Of a stretch of 64,000 nt of DNA, positions 54,679 to 63,089 are shown piece after piece. Both the position numbers and the translations under genes were made by a program. The stretch's first letter is position 1, and every line of letters starts with the position of its first letter. Source of the stretch: an uncultured Carboxylicivirga sp. (GTDB lineage Bacteria; Bacteroidota; Bacteroidia; Bacteroidales; Marinilabiliaceae); assembly GCA_947491945.1 (NCBI GenBank), contig CANLLN010000003.1, forward strand, positions 1 through 64,000. The letters run 5' to 3'. The notes beneath the pieces were generated by a model. It was not told the origin of the DNA and did not search any database. It saw only the letters and a program-made list of their open reading frames with translations.

Positions 54679-55671
54679 ATGAGTAATTTGCAAACAACAT
54701 ATTTAGGAATTCCCATCAAAAATCCAATTGTGGTGGGTAGCTCTGGTTTATCATCGACCATTGACGGTATAAAGGCACTGGCGAAGGCCGGGGTGGCCGC
54801 CATAGTGCTCAAGTCTGTTTTTGAAGAGGAAATTAAGGCGGAAGCGGAACAAACAATAGGACAGCAATTGGGGCAGGACGATAATAACCTGGAGTTCTAC
54901 GATTACTATGATTATCAGGTTAAAAACGAGGTACTGGATCGTTATGTGTCGCTCATTCGCGAGGCCAAGGCAGCCGTTGATATACCCATTATTGCCAGTA
55001 TTAACTGCTCAAGTTACAGTGAATGGGTATCCTTTGCCCATAAGATTGAAGAGGCGGGAGCCGATGGTATTGAGCTTAATATCTTTAAGCTTCCCTTTGG
55101 TGTGAAGGATGAGGCCGCTGCCATTGAAAAAATATATTTCGATATTGTGGATAAAGTAAAGACGAGCCTGCGCATACCCTTCGGTATAAAACTGGCACCT
55201 TACTTTACCAACCTGGGAAATGTTATTCATCGCCTGTCGCACAGCGGCGCGCAGGGTTTGGTGCTTTTTAATCGTTTCACCTCAGTTGATTACGATATTG
55301 AGAATGATCAGGTGGTGGTAGGCAAAGTATACTCCAATGCCGATGAGTATGTGAATTCATTGCGTTGGATATCCATTGCTGCACCAAATGCAGGTTGTGA
55401 CCTGATTGCCTCAACAGGCATACATGATTATCGCACGCTTGTAAAGATGTTAATGGCAGGTGCTTCATCGGTTGAGCTGGTGTCGGCTATTTATAAAGAA
55501 GGAGCTGAGGTAGTGGGTGCCATGCTGAGCGAGTTGGAGCAGTGGATGAGCCGTCGAGGTTTCCAGTCCATTGCCGATTTTAAAGGGCGCCTGAGTCAGG
55601 GAGAGGCCTCCAATCCCGAGGTGTTTGAGCGCGTTCAGTTTATGCGTTACTTCTCAGGGCATAAACAATAG
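54679..55671 (+). CDS. Dihydroorotate dehydrogenase-like protein (PyrD/PreA-type TIM barrel)
   Basis: 330 residues: a flavin TIM barrel with TYLGIPIKNPIVVGSSGLSS and IIASINCSSYSEWVSFAHKI, and GADGIELNIFKLP. It belongs to the class-I DHOD-like proteins lacking a clear match to true PyrD. Substrate is unknown. The start ATG at 54679 lies 4 bases after nfnB's stop, so it is in the nfn operon and may accept electrons from it. Confidence 0.83.
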   Translation: MSNLQTTYLGIPIKNPIVVGSSGLSSTIDGIKALAKAGVAAIVLKSVFEEEIKAEAEQTIGQQLGQDDNNLEFYDYYDYQVKNEVLDRYVSLIREAKAAVDIPIIASINCSSYSEWVSFAHKIEEAGADGIELNIFKLPFGVKDEAAAIEKIYFDIVDKVKTSLRIPFGIKLAPYFTNLGNVIHRLSHSGAQGLVLFNRFTSVDYDIENDQVVVGKVYSNADEYVNSLRWISIAAPNAGCDLIASTGIHDYRTLVKMLMAGASSVELVSAIYKEGAEVVGAMLSELEQWMSRRGFQSIADFKGRLSQGEASNPEVFERVQFMRYFSGHKQ

Positions 55672-55690
55672 CAATAGCAGAAAGAAAAGA

Positions 55691-55742
55691 TAGGGAGAAG
55701 GCAGGGGTGAATTTGTTTCAACTTCTGCCTTCTCCCTATCAA
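55691..55742 (+). terminator. Long hairpin after the nfn operon
   Basis: Perfect 16-bp arms GATAGGGAGAAGGCAG / CTGCCTTCTCCCTATC (55691-55706 and 55727-55742) with a 20-nt loop, no T-run. It insulates the ribosomal operon. Confidence 0.7.
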
Positions 55743-55764
55743 CTAATTCCCTTATTTACTGCTT

Positions 55765-55795
55765 TGTTTCTTACTTTTTTATTTCTATCTTTGCG
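55765..55795 (+). promoter_or_regulatory. Promoter of the rpsF operon
   Basis: TTTG at 55765-55768, a 19-base spacer, TATCTTTG at 55788-55795; exact Bacteroidota consensus with a start near 55802, about 30 bases before rpsF. Confidence 0.8.
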
Positions 55796-55830
55796 CCCTG
55801 ATTATTTAAACCTTCTAAAATTAAGAAGAT

Positions 55831-56178
55831 ATGTTAAATCGTTATGAAACCGTTTTCATTTTAACTCCCGTTTTGTCTGATGTTCAGATGAAGGAAGCGG
55901 TCGACAAATTCAAAGGTTTGATTGTTGAGGCCGGAGGTAAAATGGTAAATGAAGAAAATTGGGGACTTCGTAAGCTTGCTTACCCAATTCAAAAGAAGTC
56001 AACAGGATTTTACCAGTTGTTCGAATTCGAAGCTAATGGTGATTTTATTGCCAAGTTCGAAACTGCGTTCCGTCGCGACGAGCGCGTGTTACGCTTCTTG
56101 TCATTCAGATTAGACAAGTACGCAATGGCGTATGCAGAGAAAAGAAGATCAACTAAAAAAGAAAAAAAGGAGAACTAG
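55831..56178 (+). CDS. rpsF: Ribosomal protein bS6
   Basis: 115 residues, small-subunit protein bS6 ([40 protein letters not shown]). First gene of the operon with rpsR and rplI; no ssb gene lies between them. Confidence 0.97.
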   Translation: MLNRYETVFILTPVLSDVQMKEAVDKFKGLIVEAGGKMVNEENWGLRKLAYPIQKKSTGFYQLFEFEANGDFIAKFETAFRRDERVLRFLSFRLDKYAMAYAEKRRSTKKEKKEN

Positions 56179-56181
56179 ACC

Positions 56182-56451
56182 ATGGCACAGAATCAATCAG
56201 AAATCAGGTATTTGACTCCTCCGTCAGTAGAAATTAAAAAGAAGAAGTACTGTCGTTTCAAAAAGAACAAGATCAAGTATATCGATTACAAAGATCCTGA
56301 GTTCTTAAAGAAATTCCTGAACGAGCAGGGTAAGATTTTACCTCGTCGTCTCACCGGTACATCTTTAAAGTATCAGCGCAAAGTTGCGCAAGCAGTGAAG
56401 CGTGCACGTCACTTGGCCTTGTTGCCATACGTAACCGATTTGATGAAATAA
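56182..56451 (+). CDS. rpsR: Ribosomal protein bS18
   Basis: 89 residues, bS18 ([40 protein letters not shown]). It starts 3 bases after rpsF and binds next to bS6 in the ribosome. Confidence 0.97.
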   Translation: MAQNQSEIRYLTPPSVEIKKKKYCRFKKNKIKYIDYKDPEFLKKFLNEQGKILPRRLTGTSLKYQRKVAQAVKRARHLALLPYVTDLMK

Positions 56452-56469
56452 GAAAAAGGAGGATTTACG

Positions 56470-56913
56470 ATGGAAATTATTTTAAGAGAAGATATTCAGA
56501 ATCTTGGCCATAAGAACGACATTGTGACGGTAAAGAATGGTTACGGACGTAATTATTTGATTCCACAAGGCCTTGCTGTGTTGGCAACGCCGTCGGCTAA
56601 GAAAGTACACGCAGAAAACCTGCGTCAGAGAGCTCATAAAGAAGAGAAAATCAAAAATGAAGCACTCGAAGTAGCTAAAACACTGGAAGGTAAGTCATTT
56701 ACTATTGGTGCAAAAGCTTCGTCAACGGGTAAGATTTTCGGTTCTGTAAATACCATTCAAATTGCAGAGGCATTAACTAAAGAAGGTTTCAGCGTTGAGC
56801 GTAAGAGCATTTCGATGAAAGACGATGCCAAAGAATTGGGTACTTACACGGCTACTGTTAAGCTACACCGTGAAGTTAAGGTTGACATCTCAATTGAGGT
56901 GGTTGCCGAATAA
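56470..56913 (+). CDS. rplI: Ribosomal protein bL9
   Basis: 147 residues, bL9 (MEIILREDIQNLGHKNDIVT, VKNGYGRNYLIPQGLA) with the typical long connecting helix between N- and C-terminal domains. Third gene of the operon. Confidence 0.97.
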   Translation: MEIILREDIQNLGHKNDIVTVKNGYGRNYLIPQGLAVLATPSAKKVHAENLRQRAHKEEKIKNEALEVAKTLEGKSFTIGAKASSTGKIFGSVNTIQIAEALTKEGFSVERKSISMKDDAKELGTYTATVKLHREVKVDISIEVVAE

Positions 56914-56962
56914 CAATTTTATTAATCTCGGATAGATTAAAAAGCATTTTTCAAACAGACAT

Positions 56963-56992
56963 AAACCACCATGGGGACATGGTGGTTTTTTT
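56963..56992 (+). terminator. Terminator of the rpsF-rpsR-rplI operon
   Basis: Stem AAACCACCAT / ATGGTGGTTT with a 6-nt loop (56963-56988), followed by T bases. Confidence 0.88.
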
Positions 56993-57015
56993 GTGTCTTT
57001 TGGTTAAGGTAAAAA

Positions 57016-57062
57016 AATAAGCGGATGACTAAATGCCAGGAGCATCGAGTCATCCGCTTATT
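57016..57062. terminator. Hairpin between rplI and ridA, CATCCG family copy C
   Basis: Arms AATAAGCGGATGACT / AGTCATCCGCTTATT with a 17-nt loop. It lies after the operon terminator and before the ridA stop, on the minus side likely ending ridA transcription. Confidence 0.7.
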
Positions 57063-57082
57063 CAGTGCAGTTTTGTAGTATA

Positions 57083-57460
57083 TTATTTTACTGCAATAGT
57101 CTCAATTTCTACCATTACGCCCAGGGGTAACTCCTTAACAGCAAAGGCGGCACGCGCCGGCGGGTTTTCTTTATAGCGAGCACCATATACTTCGTTCATG
57201 GCGGCAAAATTGGCCATGTCGCTCAGTAGGCAGGTAGATTTTACCACATCTGCAAAAGAGTAGCCGGCCTCTTCAAGAATTGCAGCAATATTTTTCATCA
57301 CCTGTTCGGTCTGCTCTTTTATACCGCCTTCTACTACCTTGCCTGTGGCGGGATCAACCGGCACCTGGCCCGATATATAAAGGGTTCCGTTGGCCTCAAT
57401 AGCCTGGCTGTAGGGGCCAATAGCTCCCGGTGCCTTGCTTGTTGAAATCACTTTTTTCAT
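57083..57460 (-). CDS. ridA: RidA family enamine/imine deaminase
   Basis: 125 residues. Signature PPARAAFAVKELPLGVMVEI (Arg and Glu of the active site) and ISTSKAPGAIGPYSQAIEAN at the N-terminus. It hydrolyses reactive enamines from PLP enzymes. It follows lptD on the minus strand by about 35 bases. Confidence 0.95.
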   Translation of the reverse strand: MKKVISTSKAPGAIGPYSQAIEANGTLYISGQVPVDPATGKVVEGGIKEQTEQVMKNIAAILEEAGYSFADVVKSTCLLSDMANFAAMNEVYGARYKENPPARAAFAVKELPLGVMVEIETIAVK

Positions 57461-57494
57461 ATTTGCTATTTTATCGGTTGTGTTTGTCTGTGGA

Positions 57495-60230
57495 TTAATA
57501 GAAGTTGGCGTTGTCGCGCGGGTGGTTGCGTTTTTCGTACTTTAGGTCTTGCAGCATGCTTGAATTTACACGTATGGTAAAGAAATAAGACTTATAACGC
57601 CCCACGGGTACCAGGTTAAAGCTCATGCTCCAGCAGTGAAGATCGCGGCTTATACCAACGTTAGTGTGCGCAATTTCTTTGCGGTCGAAGCTGTAGCCCG
57701 AAGCAAAGTTAATGCGCCATTTGGGTGTTAACGACAGGTTGCCATTAAGATTCACGTCTGATGTAACTTTAAAGTCATAGTCCATTTTGTCCTTGTTGAA
57801 CTTACCCCGGCTCAAACGGAATGAGTAATTAAGCGATATATTCCAGGGTATCTCAAATTTGGCGTAGCCATCGTCATCGGTGGTGAAGCTGGCATTGCTA
57901 CCCTGGAATGCTGCCTGAGGATCAAATTCTTGATTATTGAGCGGATCAGGCGGTAGTGCATTGGGGTCTTCATCGCTACCATTCGCCTCGTTGTTATTTT
58001 TTTTGTCTTTTTTCTTAAAGGTATCCGAACCAAAATTAAGTCCAAAGCTCAGGTTGGCGCTTTCCAGTCGCAGCAGCTTGCGGCGTTGTGACCATACTGA
58101 TTCATTTATGCGTCTGCCTAATGAGTCGAGTGCGTAGGGGTCGAAGCGGGCGCCAAAATTCACATTGGTGCCAAATAGCTTGGTACGACCCGTCATGTTA
58201 ATGGGTTGCCACTTCAAGGAGTCGGCCAAAAAGTTATAGCTGGAACTGAAGTTTAAGCTCTCCAGTATTTTTATCTTCTTAAAACCGGTAGTGTCACGGT
58301 CGCTCTTTACTTTCATCTCCAGGGTATTGCCCAGACTCAGGCTCATGGATCCTGATTTACCACGCCCTGGTACACCGTATATGGCACCCTCGTAGTAAGA
58401 GTAGTCATGACGAACCACTTCATCGCGTTTCTCGTCGTAATATTCAAACCAGTCGTAATATCCATATTTCGATTCGCCAAAGTCAGGTCGGTACGACATC
58501 GATACCGAAGGGGTGGCTACATGACGGATGGCATCTACCTTATTGCCAAAAAGTTTGCGCCAGGGACGAAAGAATGTATAAATTTTGGTTGATGTACCTG
58601 CGCTAAAGCTATAGTCGTACACGCGGTTGAAGCCTGATGTAGTATCTTTATTAATGATGGTTTGTGATTGTTCATCATAGCCCTTCGTAACTTTGTTCAG
58701 ATACCAGCGCTCGGTGTAGTTGAACGATGGCGATACGGTGAAGTGCTTGAGGAATTTAATGTTCATGGCCACCGGTATACTGTGCTTTACACCATTCTTC
58801 CACTGGTTGGCAAAATCATCACCCGTAAAACCCAGCTCCGATTCCTTGGCATGGACGTAATTTTTCATGTTACCGGTGTAAGATAAGCTCACTTTCTCCA
58901 ATATGTTTTCTTTGGTACCCACTTTATTCTTCTTCTTAAAGGGGTAGAAGCGATTGACGGTAAAAGTCAGATCTGGTATGGTTAGGTCGATGGTGGTATC
59001 CCGACTGTTTTGCGAGTGCAGCAGGTTGGCTGAGAAATTAAAGGGTTTACCGGCCCAGCGTCTGCTGTAAGATATGCTGGAGCGCTTTGTATTTGTAGAA
59101 ATATCGTTATTGGCCGGATTGTACAGGCTGTTTACATTATTTTGGTCAAAGGAGCTGGTTGAGTAGTTTACGCTGGCTGAGAAAGATTGAAATGGATTGG
59201 ATTTGGCATCTTGTCGGTGCGACCATGTGATGGCCATATCTTTTGTTTTACGATAGTCAGGAAGATCTTTCTCGCTATATATATTGGTGATATATTGAAA
59301 GTTAAAACGACCGTTAAATTTGTAACGCAGTTTGTAGTTCGAGCCGGTGCGTATGGCCCACGAGCCGTTGGTGAAAATATCACCTTTCAGGGTCAGGTCA
59401 AAATAGTCGTTGGCAGCCCAGTAATAGCCTCCATCGCTTAGTCCAAAGCCCCGTTGCTGCTCATCGCGATAGGATGGAAAGAGGAAACCCGAGCTGTAAG
59501 AGCTGGTGGTGGGTATCATGGCAAAGGGTACAACGATGGGCAGTTTTACATCTTCCACTACCAGGTAGGCCGGTCCGGTAATGGTTTTTTTCCCGGGTAT
59601 TACTTTGGCTTTGGTTAGGTTCAGGTAAAAGTGTGGATGGTCGTGATGATCGCAGGTTGTGTATTTGGCATTGCGCATGCAATAGGAATTATCCTCTATT
59701 TTTTTTGCTTTACTACCCACCACATAACCTTCGCCCTGTTCTGTAACGATGTGCTCAATAATGGCTTTCTCGGTCTCAAAGTTATACTTCATCCTGCGCA
59801 TGGTGTATTCACCGCTGGGATCGGTAAAGACCGGCAGCCCAATCTCGTTGCCCAATGAATCTACCGTGCCGTATGCTAAGGCGGTACTGCTGTCCATGTC
59901 CAGCACAATAGTATGTGCCTTTAAAAGAACATCCTGATAGCTTACTTCGGCATTGCCGTATAAATATGTTTTTTGAGTCTGAAGATTAAAATCAATGGAA
60001 TCGCTGGCCTTATAATTTACTTCGGCGTCGATAATGAACGAACCAGACTGTGCTTCGGTGGTGTCATTGGCAGCATGAGTTTCATTATGCGAAATATTTT
60101 TAAGAGGTTCCTGTGCGTTAATCTGCACAGAAAGCAGAGGCAGCCCCAATGCAATAAGCGCTAATGCAATTGTGCTGAGTAGTTTATATGTTATTGATGT
60201 AAGTTGTGTCAAAATGATATGTTTTTTCAA
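57495..60230 (-). CDS. lptD: LPS-assembly outer-membrane protein LptD-like
   Basis: 911 residues. After a signal peptide, an OstA-type N-terminal domain (YLYGNAEVSYQDVLLKAHTI, IVLDMDSSTALAYGTVDS) precedes a large barrel rich in aromatic strands (SFSASVNYSTSSFD, WRINFASGYSFDR). It inserts LPS into the outer leaflet. Cys-rich spots (YCMRNAKYTTCDHHDH) lie at the domain junction. It starts at the ATG at 60228-60230, divergent from the amidase. A -7-like box (minus TATTTTTG, plus 60238-60245) is so close to the start that a leaderless or later start is possible. Confidence 0.9.
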   Translation of the reverse strand: MKKHIILTQLTSITYKLLSTIALALIALGLPLLSVQINAQEPLKNISHNETHAANDTTEAQSGSFIIDAEVNYKASDSIDFNLQTQKTYLYGNAEVSYQDVLLKAHTIVLDMDSSTALAYGTVDSLGNEIGLPVFTDPSGEYTMRRMKYNFETEKAIIEHIVTEQGEGYVVGSKAKKIEDNSYCMRNAKYTTCDHHDHPHFYLNLTKAKVIPGKKTITGPAYLVVEDVKLPIVVPFAMIPTTSSYSSGFLFPSYRDEQQRGFGLSDGGYYWAANDYFDLTLKGDIFTNGSWAIRTGSNYKLRYKFNGRFNFQYITNIYSEKDLPDYRKTKDMAITWSHRQDAKSNPFQSFSASVNYSTSSFDQNNVNSLYNPANNDISTNTKRSSISYSRRWAGKPFNFSANLLHSQNSRDTTIDLTIPDLTFTVNRFYPFKKKNKVGTKENILEKVSLSYTGNMKNYVHAKESELGFTGDDFANQWKNGVKHSIPVAMNIKFLKHFTVSPSFNYTERWYLNKVTKGYDEQSQTIINKDTTSGFNRVYDYSFSAGTSTKIYTFFRPWRKLFGNKVDAIRHVATPSVSMSYRPDFGESKYGYYDWFEYYDEKRDEVVRHDYSYYEGAIYGVPGRGKSGSMSLSLGNTLEMKVKSDRDTTGFKKIKILESLNFSSSYNFLADSLKWQPINMTGRTKLFGTNVNFGARFDPYALDSLGRRINESVWSQRRKLLRLESANLSFGLNFGSDTFKKKDKKNNNEANGSDEDPNALPPDPLNNQEFDPQAAFQGSNASFTTDDDGYAKFEIPWNISLNYSFRLSRGKFNKDKMDYDFKVTSDVNLNGNLSLTPKWRINFASGYSFDRKEIAHTNVGISRDLHCWSMSFNLVPVGRYKSYFFTIRVNSSMLQDLKYEKRNHPRDNANFY

Positions 60231-60350
60231 GCGGATACAAAAATAATTAAAAATTACGCACTACTTAGCCTACGCGGTAAATAATGCCGTGCCTTGCTTT
60301 TTTAAGTGCGTATAATTTTTCTATTTTTGAACATTAATTTTTGCAGAAGT

Positions 60351-61451
60351 ATGACAACTTATATATTCAAAACACGTGTTCTGCTAAACCTTTTGATCGG
60401 TGTTTTATTATTTTTTAATGATTTACAGCTGTCCGCGCAGGAGACTATACGCTTTAAAACGGTAGTGATAGATGCGGGCCACGGTGGTCGCGATTCAGGT
60501 GCCTTGGGTAAATTTTCTAAAGAAAAGGATATTGTCCTTGATGTGGCGCTTCAGGTAGGTGCTTACATTAAGAAATATATGCCTGACATTAATGTGGTGT
60601 ATACCCGCAAGTCCGATGTGTTTGTTCCACTGAGTAAAAGGGCTGACATTGCCAATGAGCACGACGCCGATCTTTTCTTGTCCATTCACGCCAATGCCAT
60701 CTCTACTTCTAAGATTTATGGTGCCGAAACTTTCGTTTTGGGTCTGCATCGCACCGACGAGAACCTTGAGGTGGCGAAGCTTGAAAACTCGGTGATTACC
60801 CTTGAGGAGGATTATACGACCACTTATGAGGGGTTTGACCCTAATTCTGCCGAGTCATATATCATCTTTGAGTTAATGCAAAATATACACATCGACCAAA
60901 GTATACAGATGGCTTCTTTGGTGCAGTCTCAGTTTAAAGAGCGGGTAGGACGCAAGGATCGCGGCGTTAAGCAGGCCGGGTTTTTGGTGCTGCGTCGGGC
61001 ATCCATGCCCAGCGTGTTGATAGAGCTTGGGTTTCTGACCAATCACAATGAAGAAAAATTCATTGCCTCGGAAAAGGGAAAGACTTACATGGCCTCTGCT
61101 ATCTTTCGGGCCGTACGTGCCTATAAAGAAGAGTTCGATTCAAAAAGCCGAATGGAAGAGTTTGCAAGCCTTGCCCAATCGGCCGAAGCGACAAAAATTA
61201 GTTACCGCATACAAGTGGCCTCATCGAAAAAGGCCATACGTAAAAGTGCTAACATTTATGAACGCTTCACTGATGTGTGGGAATTCGAACAGGGTGGGCG
61301 TTATAAATACACCACTCAATACCATACCAACTATGAGAAAGCTCAAGCTGCCCTGAGTCAAATACGCGAAGAGGTAAAGGATGCTTTTTTGGTGGCTTTC
61401 AAAGGCGACCAGCCAATTCCCTTAAAGGAGGCAGTGGCCTTACAGCAATAG
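60351..61451 (+). CDS. N-acetylmuramoyl-L-alanine amidase (Amidase_3) with SPOR-like C-terminus
   Basis: 366 residues. Signal peptide LLNLLIGVLLFFNDLQLSAQ, zinc amidase domain with VVIDAGHGGRDSGALG, FLSIHANAIS and VLIELGFLTNHNE, then a C-terminal SPOR-like domain (about 283-366, ISYRIQVASSKKAIRKSAN). It cleaves peptide stems from glycan strands in the periplasm during cell division. The next gene encodes a protein with a related tail. I chose the ATG at 60351; -7 box TATTTTTG (60322-60329). Confidence 0.92.
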   Translation: MTTYIFKTRVLLNLLIGVLLFFNDLQLSAQETIRFKTVVIDAGHGGRDSGALGKFSKEKDIVLDVALQVGAYIKKYMPDINVVYTRKSDVFVPLSKRADIANEHDADLFLSIHANAISTSKIYGAETFVLGLHRTDENLEVAKLENSVITLEEDYTTTYEGFDPNSAESYIIFELMQNIHIDQSIQMASLVQSQFKERVGRKDRGVKQAGFLVLRRASMPSVLIELGFLTNHNEEKFIASEKGKTYMASAIFRAVRAYKEEFDSKSRMEEFASLAQSAEATKISYRIQVASSKKAIRKSANIYERFTDVWEFEQGGRYKYTTQYHTNYEKAQAALSQIREEVKDAFLVAFKGDQPIPLKEAVALQQ

Positions 61452-61538
61452 GTGATGTTTATGGTATTTGCAATTATTTTGCTTAAATTGAGTTGCTTGT
61501 GCCACATCAGCGATTAGGATATAAACAAACTACATAGT

Positions 61539-62777
61539 ATGAAGAAAGAAGTTAAGATCGGCATTACAGTTTTCGTTGCATTTTTAATGGTGTTGTGGGG
61601 GGTGAATTTTCTCAAAGGGCGTAACCTTATTAAAATTGGCAATTCATATTATGGTGTTTACGATAGGATAGATGGTCTAACCGAGGCGAGTCCCGTTTTT
61701 TTTCGGGGATTTAAAATTGGTTCAGTGCGTCAAATAGAATTTCATCCGTATCAGCCCAATCGGTTTTTGGTTACTTTTACACTTTTTGATGAGATTACTA
61801 TACCCCGCGATTCCAAGGCTCAAATTTACAGTTTGGATTTAATGGGCTCAAAGGGGGTGCAGTTTGTGCAGGGTAAGAGTGAGACGATGCTGGCCGTTGG
61901 CGACACGATGAACACCTCGGTTGTTGGTGATTTGGCCGATAAGATGAGTATGGAAGTGCTACCATTGAAAGACAAGACGGAGCGTTTGATTGTTAAGCTC
62001 GATACCGTGCTTACGAATATTGGTGCCATGTTTAGTGAAGAAAAGGGTAGCTTTCACTCGAGTATGCGTAATCTGGATCGTTCCTTGCAGCATTTTGAGT
62101 CCATCAGTCGTAATCTGGCCCGGAAGATGGAGCAGGATGGTGACCTATCGCTGATGATTCAACGTACTGACTCACTGATTGCCATGATGACTGCTCAACG
62201 ACCCTACGTAGATTCTACCTTCGCCAACATGGCGCGTTTTACCGGGCAACTCAAAGAAACCAATATTGATGCTACGGTGGAACAGTTGCGTTCTACCATG
62301 GCCAGTGCGAATTTATTGCTCGATAGTATGAACAATGGTAAAGGATCGCTGGGTATGCTCATGTCCGACGAAGAGCTTTACCACTCACTAAATGCTGTAA
62401 GTGATAATTTAAATCGTTTATTGATTGATTTTCGTCATAACCCGGATCGCTATGTGTCTTTTTCGGCAGTTAACTTTGGTCGTAAATTTGTAGTTACTGA
62501 TCAGGCTTACGGTGTTGGCGGCATTGTGTTTGAAATACAGTTAATGAATTCGCGTACACCTGTTGCTTTTGATAAGACTATTTTGGACGGAAAATATATT
62601 GTTTATGAGGATTATCGTAAGTCTACTTATGTGTACTCGGTGGGGCAAACGCGTAATTTTGATGAAGCTAACAAAATCTTGGACGAAGTAATCGATCAGT
62701 ATGGTGAGTCTCAAATAGTGGCCTTGGAGAATGGAGTGCCTATCAGCCTGAAAAAGGCCCTGCGCAAACTCAATTAA
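61539..62777 (+). CDS. MCE/MlaD-family protein with SPOR-like tail
   Basis: 412 residues. One N-terminal membrane helix (IGITVFVAFLMVLWGVNFLK), an MCE domain (SPVFFRGFKIGSVRQIEF and DLMGSKGVQFVQG) and a helical region (about 125-300). The last 83 residues (330-412, VFEIQLMNSRTPVAFDKTIL ... VPISLKKALRKLN) resemble the SPOR-like end of the preceding amidase. MCE proteins carry phospholipids between membranes. A fusion with a SPOR-like tail is unusual. It follows the amidase by 87 bases. Confidence 0.88.
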   Translation: MKKEVKIGITVFVAFLMVLWGVNFLKGRNLIKIGNSYYGVYDRIDGLTEASPVFFRGFKIGSVRQIEFHPYQPNRFLVTFTLFDEITIPRDSKAQIYSLDLMGSKGVQFVQGKSETMLAVGDTMNTSVVGDLADKMSMEVLPLKDKTERLIVKLDTVLTNIGAMFSEEKGSFHSSMRNLDRSLQHFESISRNLARKMEQDGDLSLMIQRTDSLIAMMTAQRPYVDSTFANMARFTGQLKETNIDATVEQLRSTMASANLLLDSMNNGKGSLGMLMSDEELYHSLNAVSDNLNRLLIDFRHNPDRYVSFSAVNFGRKFVVTDQAYGVGGIVFEIQLMNSRTPVAFDKTILDGKYIVYEDYRKSTYVYSVGQTRNFDEANKILDEVIDQYGESQIVALENGVPISLKKALRKLN

Positions 62778-63089
62778 AATATGTTTATATTGTTCAGTTT
62801 CAGGACGAAAAATAAATTTTAAACATTTTTCGACTAATTAGTCTATAATTTCCAAATCCTTTGATTACAGCTGCTTTGGTGTGTTAACTGAAAGTTACGC
62901 ATATTATATAAGTTGCGGCTGGTCAGGCGGTTACACCTTTTACTTATAATGAACTGATTATTAGGTATACAATAGTTTTTTTGTATTTGTCAAGCGTTTG
63001 GACGTTTTTTTTTCATTTATTTTTTCACAATTTTTGTTTTCGCATTAAAGATAGTTAACAAACATAATTCTATAAAGGAAACAGAAAGA
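62778..63089. other. AT-rich region before dnaA, no clear origin
   Basis: About 310 AT-rich bases. One DnaA-box-like TTTTTCACA occurs at 63021-63029, but there is no cluster of boxes, so I do not call oriC. No gene is visible. Confidence 0.5.

Noticed and set aside
62778-63089. Replication origin upstream of dnaA
   Set aside because: Only one loose DnaA box (63021) and no box cluster, so oriC is not called here.
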